From contig LR134390.1 in the NCBI GenBank assembly GCA_900637705.1, forward strand, positions 2,604,001 to 2,668,000: a DNA stretch of 64,000 nt. Direction: 5' to 3'. Source of the DNA: Fusobacterium varium (GTDB lineage Bacteria > Fusobacteriota > Fusobacteriia > Fusobacteriales > Fusobacteriaceae). A program made the position numbers and the translations under genes. The notes under the pieces were generated by a model. The model was not told where the DNA came from and ran no database searches. It saw nothing but the letters and a program-made list of their open reading frames with translations. Of this stretch, positions 1-13,528 are shown in pieces (position 1 is the first letter of the stretch; every line of letters begins with the position of its first letter).

Positions 1-521
1 TCAATTGGCTTAAATTTTAATTTTTTAGGATTTTTAACTATATCAAATTCTGTAACATACAGATTTGAAGAATCATTTAAAGTAATAATTCCATTATTGT
101 GTAAAAGGATAAGTGCTCTTCCTCCATTTGAGGGATCACTTGGTATAGCTATTGTTGCTTTATCTGGTAACGCTTCTATTGACTCATATTTTTTAGAAAA
201 AACTCCAAGAGGTTCAACATGAATCTTTGCTGCTGAAGCAAGTTTTAATCCTCTTTCAGTTATAAATTTTTCTAAATAAGGATAATGCTGAAAAAAGTTA
301 GCATCTATTTCTCCCTCTGCAAGTGCTAAGTTAGGAGTTACATAGTCTGTAAATTCAATGATTTTAAGTTCTACTCCCTCAGCTTTCAAATCATCTTTTA
401 CAAGATTTAAAAGTTCTGCATGAGGTACAGGTGTAGCTCCAACTTTTAATTCCCCTGCAAATATTGTTGTTCCCACTAATACAAATGCTGCTACTAATAA
501 TGTTTTCAATGATTTTTTCAT
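1..521 (-). CDS. metQ: MetQ/NlpA-family D-methionine substrate-binding protein (3' part outside the window)
   Basis: Periplasmic substrate-binding component of the methionine ABC importer whose permease and ATPase genes lie immediately upstream on the same strand. About 173 residues are visible; the C-terminus runs off the left edge. The N-terminus has a basic start and hydrophobic core (residues 1-22, ending TIFAG), followed by the family's characteristic ELKVGATPVPHAELL and later NFFQHYPYLEKF. There is no lipobox cysteine after the hydrophobic core, so it looks exported by a plain signal peptide rather than as a lipoprotein, unlike many MetQ proteins. A GGAG ribosome binding site precedes the ATG at 519-521. 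It is the last gene of metN-metI-metQ, 32 bases after metI, and so is under the SAM riboswitch. Family assignment is secure; D- versus L-methionine specificity is not visible. Confidence 0.9.
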   Translation of the reverse strand, partial: MKKSLKTLLVAAFVLVGTTIFAGELKVGATPVPHAELLNLVKDDLKAEGVELKIIEFTDYVTPNLALAEGEIDANFFQHYPYLEKFITERGLKLASAAKIHVEPLGVFSKKYESIEALPDKATIAIPSDPSNGGRALILLHNNGIITLNDSSNLYVTEFDIVKNPKKLKFKPI

Positions 522-553
522 AAGTATTCACTCCTTTTATAATTTAATTTTAT

Positions 554-1201
554 TTATCGATTTCTCTTAGCTCTATATACAAGATAATTACCAAATGACT
601 GTAATACTTGTACTAGAAGAATTATAACGATTACTGAATATATCATTATATCTGTTTTAAATCTCTGATATCCAAATCTTATTGCAAGATCTCCAAGTCC
701 ACCTGCACCGATAGTTCCTGCCATTGCTGAAAATCCTATCAAGCTTATTACTGTAACTGTTATTCCATGTATGATATGAGGCATAGTTTCAGGAATCATT
801 ACCTTCAATATTATTGTAGAATTGCTTGCTCCCATACTTGAACTAGCCTCTATAAGTCCTCTGTCAACTTCATTCAATGCTCCTTCTATCATTCTTGCAA
901 CAAATGGTGCTGCTGATATTGATAAAGGAACTATTGCTGCTGTACTTCCTATTGTTGTCCCTACTATTATTCTTGAAAGTGGAAACAGACAAATCATTAA
1001 AATAATGAAGGGAAATGATCTTAAAGTATTAATTATCATTTCAAGAATTTTATTTAATCTTGGTTTTTCCAAAATATTTCCCTCTTTAGTTATTACCAAT
1101 AATATCCCTATTGGAAATCCCATTATCAATGAAAATAAAGTTGAAAAAAATACCATATACAATGTTTCTAATGTTGAGTCTAAAATCATACTAAATACCA
1201 T
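554..1201 (-). CDS. metI: MetI methionine ABC transporter permease
   Basis: Inner-membrane permease of the MetNIQ methionine importer, 215 residues, the usual length for the family. It shows about five hydrophobic segments and the ABC-permease EAA loop region (EASSSMGASNSTIILKVMIPE, residues about 115-135) which docks on the ATPase MetN. The conserved ending GAGGLGDLAIRFGYQRF is typical of MetI. Its ATG overlaps the 3' end of metN by 11 bases, indicating translational coupling in a metN-metI-metQ operon. No internal problem is seen in this gene, in contrast to metN. Confidence 0.92.
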   Translation of the reverse strand: MVFSMILDSTLETLYMVFFSTLFSLIMGFPIGILLVITKEGNILEKPRLNKILEMIINTLRSFPFIILMICLFPLSRIIVGTTIGSTAAIVPLSISAAPFVARMIEGALNEVDRGLIEASSSMGASNSTIILKVMIPETMPHIIHGITVTVISLIGFSAMAGTIGAGGLGDLAIRFGYQRFKTDIMIYSVIVIILLVQVLQSFGNYLVYRAKRNR

Positions 1202-2197
1202 TATAAATCACCTCTACCATAACTCCTGATTCATTAAACCATTCTATTGCTTCCTGCTGTTGTTTTATCTCTCCTGATAATTCAATAAATAGGTGTCCTA
1301 CTTTCATTGTAGATAAATGGTCTATTGATCCTCCAATTATACTAAAATCTATATCAAATTTTCTTAATGCTTGTGAAATTATTGGTTCTTCTGCTATAGT
1401 TCCTAAAAATTTAAGTTTTACTATGTATTTCCCCTTAGTTTTCATTATCTCCACTCCTCTTTCCTCTGTACTTGGAAGATAAGAAATAAGTTCTTTTGTT
1501 ATTTCAGCTTTCGGATTAGAGAAAATATGATGTACTCCTCCTGTTTCAACTATCTCTCCATCTGACATGACTGCCACTCTGTTACAAATATCTCTGATAA
1601 CTTCCATTTGATGAGTTATCATAACTACTGTAAGACCAAATTTCTGCTGAATATTTTTATAAGTTCCAATATTGAATTTGTAGTTTTAGGATCAAGAGCT
1701 GAAGTTGCTTCATCTGATAAAAGTATATCTGGATTATTTGCCAGTGCTCTAGCTATTGCCACTCTCTGCTTTTGCCCCCCACTTAATTGACTTGGGTATG
1801 AGTTTATCTTATCTGAAAGCTCTACTACATCTAGCAGTTCCTTTACTCTATCCTTTATTTTATCTTTACCCCAGCCTGCTATCTCCAATGCAAATGCTAC
1901 ATTTTCTCCTACTGTTCTTGAAGCTAAAAGATTGAAATGCTGAAATATCATTCCTATTTTCTTTCTTCTTTCTAAAAGTTCTTTCTTTGAAAGCTTTGTT
2001 ATATCTACCCCATCAATTATTATACTTCCACTTGTAGGTTCTTCTAATCTGTTTAAAAGTCTTATGAGAGATGACTTCCCAGCTCCACTCAAACCTATTA
2101 TTCCAAATATATCCCCTTTTTTTATTTCAAGGCTGACATCTTTCACTGCATGAAAGCCATTAGAGTATACTTTGTTAATTTTTTCTATTTTGATCAT
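1191..2197 (-). pseudogene. metN: MetN methionine ABC transporter ATP-binding protein, frameshifted
   Basis: ATPase of the MetNIQ methionine importer. The first 190 residues carry Walker A (GLSGAGKSS, about 34-42), the signature LSGGQKQR (about 138-145) and a Walker B region reading [11 protein letters not shown]. The second frame holds the H-loop MITHQM and the C-terminal NIL regulatory domain (about 265-335). The frames part at an A5 run of the coding strand (plus-strand T at 1654-1658): the sequence runs [12 protein letters not shown]-stop where the family reads [20 protein letters not shown]. One added A restores a continuous 335-residue protein of normal length. Either a real frameshift or, given the same pattern elsewhere in the window, an under-called homopolymer. 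Walker B has LLSDEA rather than the usual LLCDEA. First gene of the operon behind the SAM-I riboswitch. Confidence 0.9.
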
Positions 2198-2228
2198 TTC
2201 TTGTGCTCCTCCATATCTAAATTTAAGT

Positions 2229-2262
2229 AAAAAAAATCTCTACTACCATCAAGTAATAGAGA
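2229..2262 (-). terminator. Intrinsic terminator of the SAM riboswitch expression platform
   Basis: On the minus strand a 10-bp stem (2253-2262 with 2237-2246, one G-U pair, six-base loop) is followed by eight U (2229-2236). It lies between the SAM aptamer and the metN start codon, the position expected for a transcriptional OFF switch. Confidence 0.85.
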
Positions 2263-2288
2263 TAAATTACACTAATTTTCTTAGTCTA

Positions 2289-2371
2289 TCCATCTGTCTG
2301 GAATTAGCACCACACCATAGGCAGGTTGCTGAAACATCACAGGGCCAGTCCCTCAGTTTCTCTTGATGGTT
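2289..2371 (-). promoter_or_regulatory. SAM-I (S-box) riboswitch aptamer controlling metNIQ
   Basis: Read on the minus strand, the segment has the diagnostic S-box core: AAGAG, then GAGGGACTGGCCC, then TTTCAGCAACC, then GGTGCTAATTCC. P1 closes by CCATC (2365-2369) with GATGG (2290-2294); GAAAC and GTTTC form part of P2. SAM-I riboswitches bind S-adenosylmethionine and repress methionine biosynthesis or uptake genes, which fits the downstream methionine transporter. The following terminator makes up the expression platform. Confidence 0.93.
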
Positions 2372-2499
2372 GATTCATTTGTTAGAAGTATATTATAACT
2401 TTTTTCAATTTATGTCAATACATTTTTTTAAATTTTTATAGACTGAAAAAAAAATTTCATATACAATACTATATAAAGCTAAATAAACTGGAGGAAGTT

Positions 2500-3837
2500 A
2501 TGATTTTTAAATATTTTAATATTACAAAAAATGATGTAATAACCATAACAGGAGCTGGAGGTAAAACTTCACTTTTATATTTTCTTGCAGAAGAACTTTC
2601 AAAATTTGGAAAAGTACTTATAACTACTACTACAAAAATCTTTTGCCCTTCTGAAGAAAAATATGAATCACTGATTATTGGAAATAATACCTTTACTGGA
2701 AAAAATAAAAATATAACTGTGGTTGGAAGTAGAGTAGAAGATGGAAAACTTCACTCTTTATCTTATGAAGAGATAAATAATATAAGAAAAAATTATGATT
2801 TTGTTTTAATAGAGGGAGATGGAGCAAAGGAAAAATTATTAAAGGAATGGAATGATTATGAGCCTTGTATCCCTAAATTTTCCACAAAAATAATTGGAGT
2901 AATCAATATGGATATAATTGATTTGCATCTCTGTGAAAAAATATTCATAGATTTGAGCTTCTAAAAGAAAAGTTTCCTGATAATATAAATAAAAAATAAC
3001 TTCTGACTTTTTATCCAAATATATTTTATCTGCTGACTATTTTAAAAATTCAAATATAAATTCAGAAAAATATCTTTTTTTAATGGAATTGATGGTAAAA
3101 ATTATCTTTCTAAATTTCAAAATACTCTAAAAATAGTATACAAATTATCTGAAAATAATTTTTTACCAAAAATAGTTATGGGAAGTCTTCATGAAAAAAA
3201 TATATTTCCCTTAAAAAAATTAGATGCTGTAATTATGGCTTCTGGATTTTCTAAAAGAATGGGAAAAAATAAACTATCTCTCACATACAATGGAAGGACT
3301 ATTTTAGAATCAACTTTAGAAAAAATTTTTCACATTCCTTTCAATAAAGTTATCATTTGTGGAAGAGAAAAATGGATTAAAGAACTTGCTTCTAAATATA
3401 ACTTTGAATATTGTTATAATTCTTTTGCTGATTTAGGACAAAGTGAAAGTATAAAACTTGGAATAGAAAATTCTACTGGTGAAGGAATAGTATTCTTTCC
3501 TGGAGATCAGCCATTATTGTCTGAAAATACTATTTTAAATCTATACTATGAATTTCAAAAAACTAATCTTATCACTGTCCCTACAGTTGAAGAAAAAAGA
3601 TTTTCTCCTGTATTTTTTCCAGAAGATAAAAAAGGTGAACTACTAAAATTAGAAGGAGATATAGGTGGAAAAAGTGTTATTAAAAAAACTCCTATTATTA
3701 ATCTTGTTAAATTTTCTTCTGAAGAAGAATTTAAAGATATAGATACTATTGAAGATTATATGTATATAATTAATAATAAAAATAATGAACAGAGGCTGCT
3801 ACAAATAAAAGAAAGATATAGAGCATTACAACGATAA
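2500..3837 (+). pseudogene. yqeC: YqeC-MobA-like fusion (selenium-dependent Mo-hydroxylase cofactor protein), three frameshifts
   Basis: The N-terminal part matches the YqeC family (putative selenium-dependent molybdenum hydroxylase accessory protein), with the P-loop GAGGKTS at residues 19-25 and the ITTTTKIF segment. The C-terminal part, from about base 3218, is a MobA/MocA-type nucleotidyltransferase (VIMASGFSKRMGKNKL signature, then FFPGDQP) expected to transfer CMP or GMP to molybdopterin. Frames break at A6 (2936-2941), A6 (2991-2996) and T7 (3075-3081). Adding one base to each run joins everything into about 446 residues, including the expected HRFELL and ITSDFLSKYI segments of YqeC. 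As given, two fragments remain (2500-2964 and 3178-3837). GGAGG precedes the ATG. No Mo-hydroxylase structural genes lie in the window. Real decay cannot be excluded, but three same-sense homopolymer losses argue for sequence error. Confidence 0.82.
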
Positions 3838-3855
3838 GAGAATAAAGGCAAAATT

Positions 3856-3896
3856 AAAAGGATTAACTCCTGCACAATACAGGAGTCAATCCTTTT
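3856..3896. terminator. Bidirectional terminator between yqeC-mobA and hydA
   Basis: Two 17-base arms (3856-3872 and 3880-3896) with one mismatch and a 7-base loop; ends AAAAGG/CCTTTT give a U-rich side in both directions. It sits between converging genes. Confidence 0.85.
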
Positions 3897-3960
3897 CAAC
3901 TAATATTAAAAATATACTATCTCACTACATTCCCTACAATTTATAACAGCCCTCTATTTA

Positions 3961-5718
3961 TTATTTATTCTTTCTATCTATATAATGAGTATGGAAAAGT
4001 TTATGTGTCATAACTCCATAAGGTTTTCCTAGTGATTCTCTATAAAGATCTATAACATATCTATTATTATGAGATGTTCTTATTTCCTTATGATAATCTA
4101 TATTTTGAATAGCTGCTGCTCTTGTCTTAACAATATCAAAGTTTCCATGATGGTAAGGTTGTCCTCCTCCACCTACACATCCACCTTTACATGCCATTAC
4201 TTCTACAGCATGGAAGCTTTCTTCTCCAGATTTTATTTTTTCCACAACTTTTCTGGCAGCTCCTAATCCATGGACTACAGCAAGTCTAAGAGTTTCATCT
4301 CCAACTTTTACTTCTGCTACTCTTAATTCTTCAAAACCTCTCATAGGAACAAAATCTACATCTTCTAATTTAGTTCCTGTAGCCCATTCATACAATGTTC
4401 TTGAAGCAGCTTCCATAACTCCTCCAGTTCTACCAAAAATATCTGCAGCTCCTGTAGATTTCCCCATAGGTGAATCAAATTCACTTTCTTGAAGCGAATT
4501 GAAGTCTATATTATATTGTTTTAAAATTCTTCCAAGTTCTCTTGTAGTCAATGAATAATCTACATCTGGATTCTTTTCAACAGTAAATTCTTCTCGAGAT
4601 GCTTCATATTTTTTAGAAATACAAGGCATTATAGATACACATACAAGATCTTTTTTATCTATTCCCATCTTCTCAGCCCATACATGTTTAGCTAAAGAAC
4701 CAAATATTTGTTGTGGTGATCTCGTAGTTGAAAGATTATCTAATATTTCTGGGAAATTAAGTTCTGCAAATCTTACCCATGATGGACAACAAGAAGTAAA
4801 TAATGGAAGTTTTACATCTTTCTTTCCAGCTAAATAATCATCTAATCTATGTTTCAATTCTGTAGCTTCTTCCATTATAGTTATATCTGCTGCAAAATTT
4901 GTATCAAATACTCCATCAAATCCTAATTTTTTAAGAGCTGTAACCATTTTACCAGTTGAATCAGTTCCAACAGGTATTCCAAAAAGTTCTCCAATAGCTA
5001 CCCTTACAGCTGGAGCTACCTGTACTATAACCTTCTTATTAGGATTTATAAGATCACGAGATAATTTAAAACTATTATCAGTTTCATATAATGCTCCAAC
5101 TGGACATACAGCTACGCATTGCCCACAGAAAGTACAATCAGTTTCAATAAGATTTCTATTAAAAGCAGTATTAACCACAACATTAAATCCTCTATCTATT
5201 CCTGTAAGAATTCCACAAGTTTGAATATCCCCACACATAGTTTCACATCTTCTACACATAATACATTTTGTAATATCTCTAGTTATAGAAATAGAAAGTT
5301 GTTTGTCATGAGCTGCTTCTTTACCTTCAAATCTCATTTCTCTTAATCCAAAAGAAATAGCAAGTTTTTGAAGCTCACATTCTCCATTTTTTCCACATAT
5401 CAAACAATCTTTTGGGTGATCCGAAAGCATAAGTTCTACCACCATTCTTCTCTTCTGCATCACTTGAAGAGAATTTGTTACAACTTCCATTCCTTCAACT
5501 ATTGGAGTTGTACAAGAAGGAAGAAGTCTATTCATTCCTTTTACCTCTACTACACAAACTCTACATGATGCACAATTATTTTTATATCCAATCTCGTCCA
5601 TTTGCATATAGCACAAGTGAGGAATATGTATACCAGCTTTTAATGCTGCATTAAGTATAGTTGTTCCTTCTGGTGCCAGTACTATTTTACCATCTATCTT
5701 AAGTCTTATCATTCTCAT
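3961..5718 (-). CDS. hydA: [FeFe] hydrogenase catalytic subunit HydA, NADH-linked type
   Basis: Catalytic subunit (585 residues) that makes or uses H2 in the cytoplasm. Order of domains: a plant-type [2Fe-2S] domain (residues about 1-80; cysteines in CASCRVC and PSC), an NADH-dehydrogenase G-like His/Cys cluster region (HPKDCLICGKNGEC, about 98-113), two [4Fe-4S] ferredoxin motifs (CIMCRRCETMC and CTFCGQCVAVCP), then the H-cluster domain. All three H-cluster signatures are intact: TSCCPSW, IMPCISKKYE and MACKGGCVGGGGQP. It is the last gene of hydC-hydB-hydA, 26 bases after hydB, so it probably works as the H2-producing module of a trimeric NADH/ferredoxin-linked (possibly electron-bifurcating) hydrogenase. 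Bifurcation is inferred from subunit make-up, not shown by the sequence. Confidence 0.95.
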   Translation of the reverse strand: MRMIRLKIDGKIVLAPEGTTILNAALKAGIHIPHLCYMQMDEIGYKNNCASCRVCVVEVKGMNRLLPSCTTPIVEGMEVVTNSLQVMQKRRMVVELMLSDHPKDCLICGKNGECELQKLAISFGLREMRFEGKEAAHDKQLSISITRDITKCIMCRRCETMCGDIQTCGILTGIDRGFNVVVNTAFNRNLIETDCTFCGQCVAVCPVGALYETDNSFKLSRDLINPNKKVIVQVAPAVRVAIGELFGIPVGTDSTGKMVTALKKLGFDGVFDTNFAADITIMEEATELKHRLDDYLAGKKDVKLPLFTSCCPSWVRFAELNFPEILDNLSTTRSPQQIFGSLAKHVWAEKMGIDKKDLVCVSIMPCISKKYEASREEFTVEKNPDVDYSLTTRELGRILKQYNIDFNSLQESEFDSPMGKSTGAADIFGRTGGVMEAASRTLYEWATGTKLEDVDFVPMRGFEELRVAEVKVGDETLRLAVVHGLGAARKVVEKIKSGEESFHAVEVMACKGGCVGGGGQPYHHGNFDIVKTRAAAIQNIDYHKEIRTSHNNRYVIDLYRESLGKPYGVMTHKLFHTHYIDRKNK

Positions 5719-5744
5719 TTTATTAGTTCACCTCATCAGAAATA

Positions 5745-7529
5745 TTATAATTTTACAATTGCACCAAATTTACATGTTTCATAACAAGCTCCACATTTTA
5801 TACAGATTTCATTATTTATTTCATGTCTGTGCTTTACAGTACCTGTAATAGCATCTATTGGACATACTCTCGCACAAGCTGTACAACCAATACATTTATC
5901 TGTAATAGAATATGTAATAAGTTTTTGACATGCTCCTGCAGCACATCTCTTATCTACTACATGCTCAACATATTCATCATAAAATTGTGCTAATGTAGAA
6001 AGAACTGGGTTAGCAGATGTTTGTCCCAATCCACATAGAGAAGTTGCTTTTATCCCTTCTGATAACTCTTGTAAAAGCTGAAGATCTTCCAATGTTCCTC
6101 TTCCTTGAGTTATTTTATCAAGCATCTCATAAAGCCTTGTATTTCCGACTCTGCAAGGTGTACATTTTCCACAAGATTCATCAAGAGTAAATTCTAGGAA
6201 AAATTTTGCAATGGCAACCATACAGTCATCTTCGTCCATTACTACCATTCCTCCAGAACCCATGATAGAACCTTTTTTACTTAAAGTATCAAAATCTATT
6301 GGAGTATCAAGATCTTTTTCAGTCAAACACCCTCCAGATGGTCCTCCTGTTTGTACTGCCTTAAATTTTTTATTATCTTTAATTCCTCCACCTATTTCAA
6401 ATATTATTTCTCTTAAAGTTATTCCCATAGGAACTTCAACAAGTCCCACATTGTTAATTTTTCCTGCCAAAGCGAATACTTTTGTTCCAGGAGATTTTTC
6501 AGTTCCAACTTCTCTAAACCATTCTTTTCCATGCAAAAGTATTCCTGGTACATTTACCAAAGTTTCAACATTATTTACTACTGTAGGTTTATTCCAAAAT
6601 CCTTTTTCTGCTGGATATGGTGGCTTAGAAGTAGGTTCTCCTCTTCTTCCCTCCATTGAATGAATAAGAGCTGTTTCTTCCCCACATACAAATGCTCCTG
6701 CTCCAAATTTTAATTCAATATCAAATTCAAAATCGCTTCCTAATATATTCTTTCCTAAAAATCCTTTTTTTCTTGCTGATTCTATAGCAACTGATAATCT
6801 ATGAATTGCTAATGGATATTCAGCTCTAATATATACTAAACCTTTTGTAGCCCCAATAGCATATCCTGCTATCATCATTCCCTCTATTACTGAATGTGGA
6901 TCTCCTTCCAGTATAGATCTATCCATAAATGCTCCTGGATCCCCTTCATCAGCATTACACACGATATATTTTTGTTCAGCTTCTATATTAGAAGCAATCT
7001 CCCATTTAATACCAGTAAGAAATCCTCCTCCACCTCTTCCTCTCAGTCCAGAGGCGAATATCTCTTTTATAACATCTCTGTTACTCATAGTCTTCAAAAC
7101 TTTTTCTATTCCCTTGTATCCATCATTTTTCAAGAAGTCATCTATATTCTCAGGGTCAATAACTCCACAATTTTTAAGTGCTCTTCTTTCTTGTTTCTGA
7201 TAAAATTCCATATCTTTAGAATCATGAATACGTTCTTCAGTTTTAGGATCTATATAAAGTAATCTTTCTATCTTTTTTCCTTCTATTATATCAACTTTAA
7301 TTATTTCTTCTGCATCTTCTGGCTTTACTTCTATATAGAAAGTATTTTCAGGTATTATTTTTACTATTGGTCCTTTTTCACAAAATCCAAAACACCCTGT
7401 AAGAACTACTTCTATGTCTTTTATATCATATTCTGCTATACATTTTTCTAAATTTTTCTTTATCTCATCACTTTTAGACGATAAGCAACCTGTTCCACCA
7501 CATATTAAAATTTTCTTACTGTAGTTCAT
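5745..7529 (-). CDS. hydB: HydB, NuoF-like NADH-binding subunit of the [FeFe] hydrogenase
   Basis: 594-residue subunit that oxidises or reduces NAD(H) for HydA. An N-terminal thioredoxin-like [2Fe-2S] domain (CGGTGC near residue 10, GCFGFCEKG near 45) is followed by the NuoF core: NADH-binding GRGGGGFLTG (about 165), FMN-site residues around GAGAFVCGEETALI (about 277) and the SCGKCTPCR cluster motif (about 455), with a fourth cysteine in SLCGLG. The C-terminus adds two [4Fe-4S] ferredoxin motifs, CIGCTACARVCP and CIKCGACYETC. This architecture is that of HydB from trimeric hydrogenases rather than respiratory NuoF. A strong GGAGG site sets the start at 7529. It lies between hydC and hydA in one minus-strand operon. 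Confidence 0.94.
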   Translation of the reverse strand: MNYSKKILICGGTGCLSSKSDEIKKNLEKCIAEYDIKDIEVVLTGCFGFCEKGPIVKIIPENTFYIEVKPEDAEEIIKVDIIEGKKIERLLYIDPKTEERIHDSKDMEFYQKQERRALKNCGVIDPENIDDFLKNDGYKGIEKVLKTMSNRDVIKEIFASGLRGRGGGGFLTGIKWEIASNIEAEQKYIVCNADEGDPGAFMDRSILEGDPHSVIEGMMIAGYAIGATKGLVYIRAEYPLAIHRLSVAIESARKKGFLGKNILGSDFEFDIELKFGAGAFVCGEETALIHSMEGRRGEPTSKPPYPAEKGFWNKPTVVNNVETLVNVPGILLHGKEWFREVGTEKSPGTKVFALAGKINNVGLVEVPMGITLREIIFEIGGGIKDNKKFKAVQTGGPSGGCLTEKDLDTPIDFDTLSKKGSIMGSGGMVVMDEDDCMVAIAKFFLEFTLDESCGKCTPCRVGNTRLYEMLDKITQGRGTLEDLQLLQELSEGIKATSLCGLGQTSANPVLSTLAQFYDEYVEHVVDKRCAAGACQKLITYSITDKCIGCTACARVCPIDAITGTVKHRHEINNEICIKCGACYETCKFGAIVKL

Positions 7530-7607
7530 TAGTCCCTCCTGAATAATTACTTGTATTTACCCAAATTTAAGCGTTCTCTTGTCTTTCCTTTTCCATATAA
7601 GTTTCGA

Positions 7608-8060
7608 TTAATTTTTTATATCAGTTGGTTTTACTTTTCCATGAACTTCTTTACCAACAATAACTACTGGAGCCAATCCACATGCCCCTACACATCTTAA
7701 ACAATCAAGAGAAAAAAGTCCATCTTTAGTAACTCCTCCCACTCCTATGTTGAGTTCTTTTTCAAGATTTTCCAGAACTTTTCCTGCTCCTCTAACATAG
7801 CATGCTGTCCCTGTGCATACAGATATTTGATATTTTCCTTTTGGTTCCATAGAGAAGAAGTTATAGAAACTTACTACTCCATATACTTTTGCTACTGGTA
7901 TTTCTAATTCTTCTGCTATAAATTCTTGAACTTCTGCTGGAATATATCCAAAAATTTCTTGGGCTTTGTGTAAAACTATAATAAGAGCACTTTTTTTGTC
8001 CTCAAATGTTGATATATAACTTTTTAGTTCTTTAAACCCAATATTATCTTTACATATCAT
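7608..8060 (-). CDS. hydC: HydC, NuoE-like [2Fe-2S] subunit of the [FeFe] hydrogenase
   Basis: 150-residue thioredoxin-like [2Fe-2S] subunit; cluster cysteines are in CTGTAC (about residue 84) and in LDCLRCVGACG (about 122). The fold and helical N-terminus (KVYGVVSFYNFF) match NuoE. A longer reading with six extra residues (MRRGQK) is possible from base 8078, but those bases contain the ribosome binding site GGAGGGG (8068-8074), ideally spaced for the ATG at 8058-8060, so the shorter start is chosen. First gene of hydCBA. A TATAAT at 8109-8114 may be the -10 of the operon promoter, but no good -35 accompanies it. Confidence 0.92.
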   Translation of the reverse strand: MICKDNIGFKELKSYISTFEDKKSALIIVLHKAQEIFGYIPAEVQEFIAEELEIPVAKVYGVVSFYNFFSMEPKGKYQISVCTGTACYVRGAGKVLENLEKELNIGVGGVTKDGLFSLDCLRCVGACGLAPVVIVGKEVHGKVKPTDIKN

Positions 8061-8259
8061 TTTTTGACCCCTCCTCATTTAATTATGTAAGATTTTAATT
8101 CTATTTATATTATAATAACATAGAAACTATTAAAACTAAATACTTTTTTTACTAAGCAATGATACATATTTTTAATGTTTAAAGAATTCAAATGGCTCTA
8201 TTAATATCATTCTTCTTATCATATTAAAAGAATGAAAAATCGTTTTCAAAAAATAAAAA

Positions 8260-8279
8260 AATTCCAGTAAAATGGAATT
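8260..8279 (-). terminator. Terminator of the rRNA operon
   Basis: A 7-bp inverted repeat (8260-8266 and 8273-8279) lies about 100 bases beyond the last 5S gene; the minus strand continues with a run of T. T-rich on the plus side as well, so it can act in both directions. Confidence 0.65.
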
Positions 8280-8379
8280 CTTTTTTCATTTATTTGGTTA
8301 AAATTATTAACTTTTTACATATTTCATCAAAAATCATATTATTCAATAATAATTATTATATATATAATATAATAAAAAA

Positions 8380-8497
8380 GCTTAGCGAATTCCTATCCTC
8401 CCGGGAGGCTTCCCTCCAAGTACTTTCAGCGTTTACGGGCTTAACTTCTGGGTTCGGAATGGGACCAGGTGTACCTCCATAGCTATCTTCACTAAGC
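8380..8497 (-). rRNA. rrf: 5S rRNA (distal copy)
   Basis: 118-base 5S rRNA gene, recognised by the GGTCCCATTCCGAACCC core (minus strand) and a closing helix I of ten pairs between its ends. It lies 32 bases beyond a second 5S copy. Its helix I and adjoining bases differ from that copy by paired substitutions. Confidence 0.95.
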
Positions 8498-8529
8498 ATA
8501 TATATAAATTATTTATTTTCAGTTAAAAA

Positions 8530-8647
8530 GCTTGGCAAGTTCCTATCCTCCCGGGAGGCTTCCCTCCAAGTACTTTCAGCGTTTACGGGCTTAACTTCTG
8601 GGTTCGGAATGGGACCAGGTGTACCCCCGCAGCTATTCTTACCAAGC
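8530..8647 (-). rRNA. rrf: 5S rRNA (proximal copy)
   Basis: 118-base 5S rRNA gene directly after the 23S gene, with helix I of ten pairs. The inner 80 or so bases are identical to the distal copy; differences are in helix I and in the GCGGGGG versus ATGGAGG segment. Confidence 0.96.
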
Positions 8648-8676
8648 TGTGTCTTTTTCTTTTCCAATAGACACTT

Positions 8677-8691
8677 GAAACTATATAGTAG
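8677..8691 (-). other. Downstream half of the 23S processing stem
   Basis: These 15 bases are the exact reverse complement of 11699-11713, on the other side of the 23S gene; with weaker pairing the match extends to about 29 bases. In the precursor this forms the long stem looping out 23S that RNase III cuts in bacteria. The enzyme is inferred; the complementarity is seen. Confidence 0.75.
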
Positions 8692-8718
8692 CTTACGCCT
8701 TCGCGCTTTTCAATCTTT

Positions 8719-11630
<2,912 letters not shown>

Positions 11631-11795
11631 TTTTGTTTTTGTTTAATTTGATTGACAGCTAACTCTGTTTATATAAACAAGAGTTAAAATTGTATTATCT
11701 ACTATATAGTTTCCAATGTCCATTTGATAAGTTATCCAGCGCTAATACGCTGCAAGAACATTATCAATAGAATAGAGAAAGAGAAATGATCTCCT
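11631..11795 (-). other. 16S-23S spacer without tRNA genes; contains the upstream half of the 23S processing stem (11699-11713)
   Basis: 165 bases with no tRNA. It holds the 15-base partner (11699-11713) of 8677-8691 and a separate near-perfect hairpin at 11661-11685 (AACTCT..GTTTAT, one bulged base). Confidence 0.8.
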
Positions 11796-13305
<1,510 letters not shown>

Positions 13306-13444
13306 AATCTATTTACTCAGTTTTTTCAACTGATTGTTTACACCTATTTATTGTTTGTTGATTTTTTCATCTCTCTCTATTCTGTTGTTAATGTCCTTTT
13401 TTATTGCTTTTCTTTTCCGTCCCCTTTTCTCGTGGACAAGGATT

Positions 13445-13473
13445 ATAATATCACAATTAATATCTTCCGTCAA
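13445..13473 (-). promoter_or_regulatory. rRNA operon promoter
   Basis: Minus strand: TTGACG (13468-13473), 17-base spacer, TATTAT (13445-13450), with A/T tracts resembling an UP element just upstream (13474-13510). It lies about 140 bases before the 16S 5' end. Confidence 0.8.
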
Positions 13474-13528
13474 CAATTTTTTTAAAATATTTTTAAAATA
13501 TTTTTTATAGTTTGGAAAATTCTTTATT

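Noticed and set aside
1654-1658. Programmed ribosomal frameshift in metN
   Set aside because: No slippery heptamer with a downstream stimulator, and the same kind of lost base occurs in many unrelated genes, which argues for a common technical or slippage cause.
6211-6663. 150-codon plus-strand frame opposite hydB
   Set aside because: Lies entirely within the clearly coding hydB; no ribosome site.
11631-11795. tRNA-Ile or tRNA-Ala in the 16S-23S spacer
   Set aside because: No cloverleaf or T-loop sequence is present; the spacer is only 165 bases.
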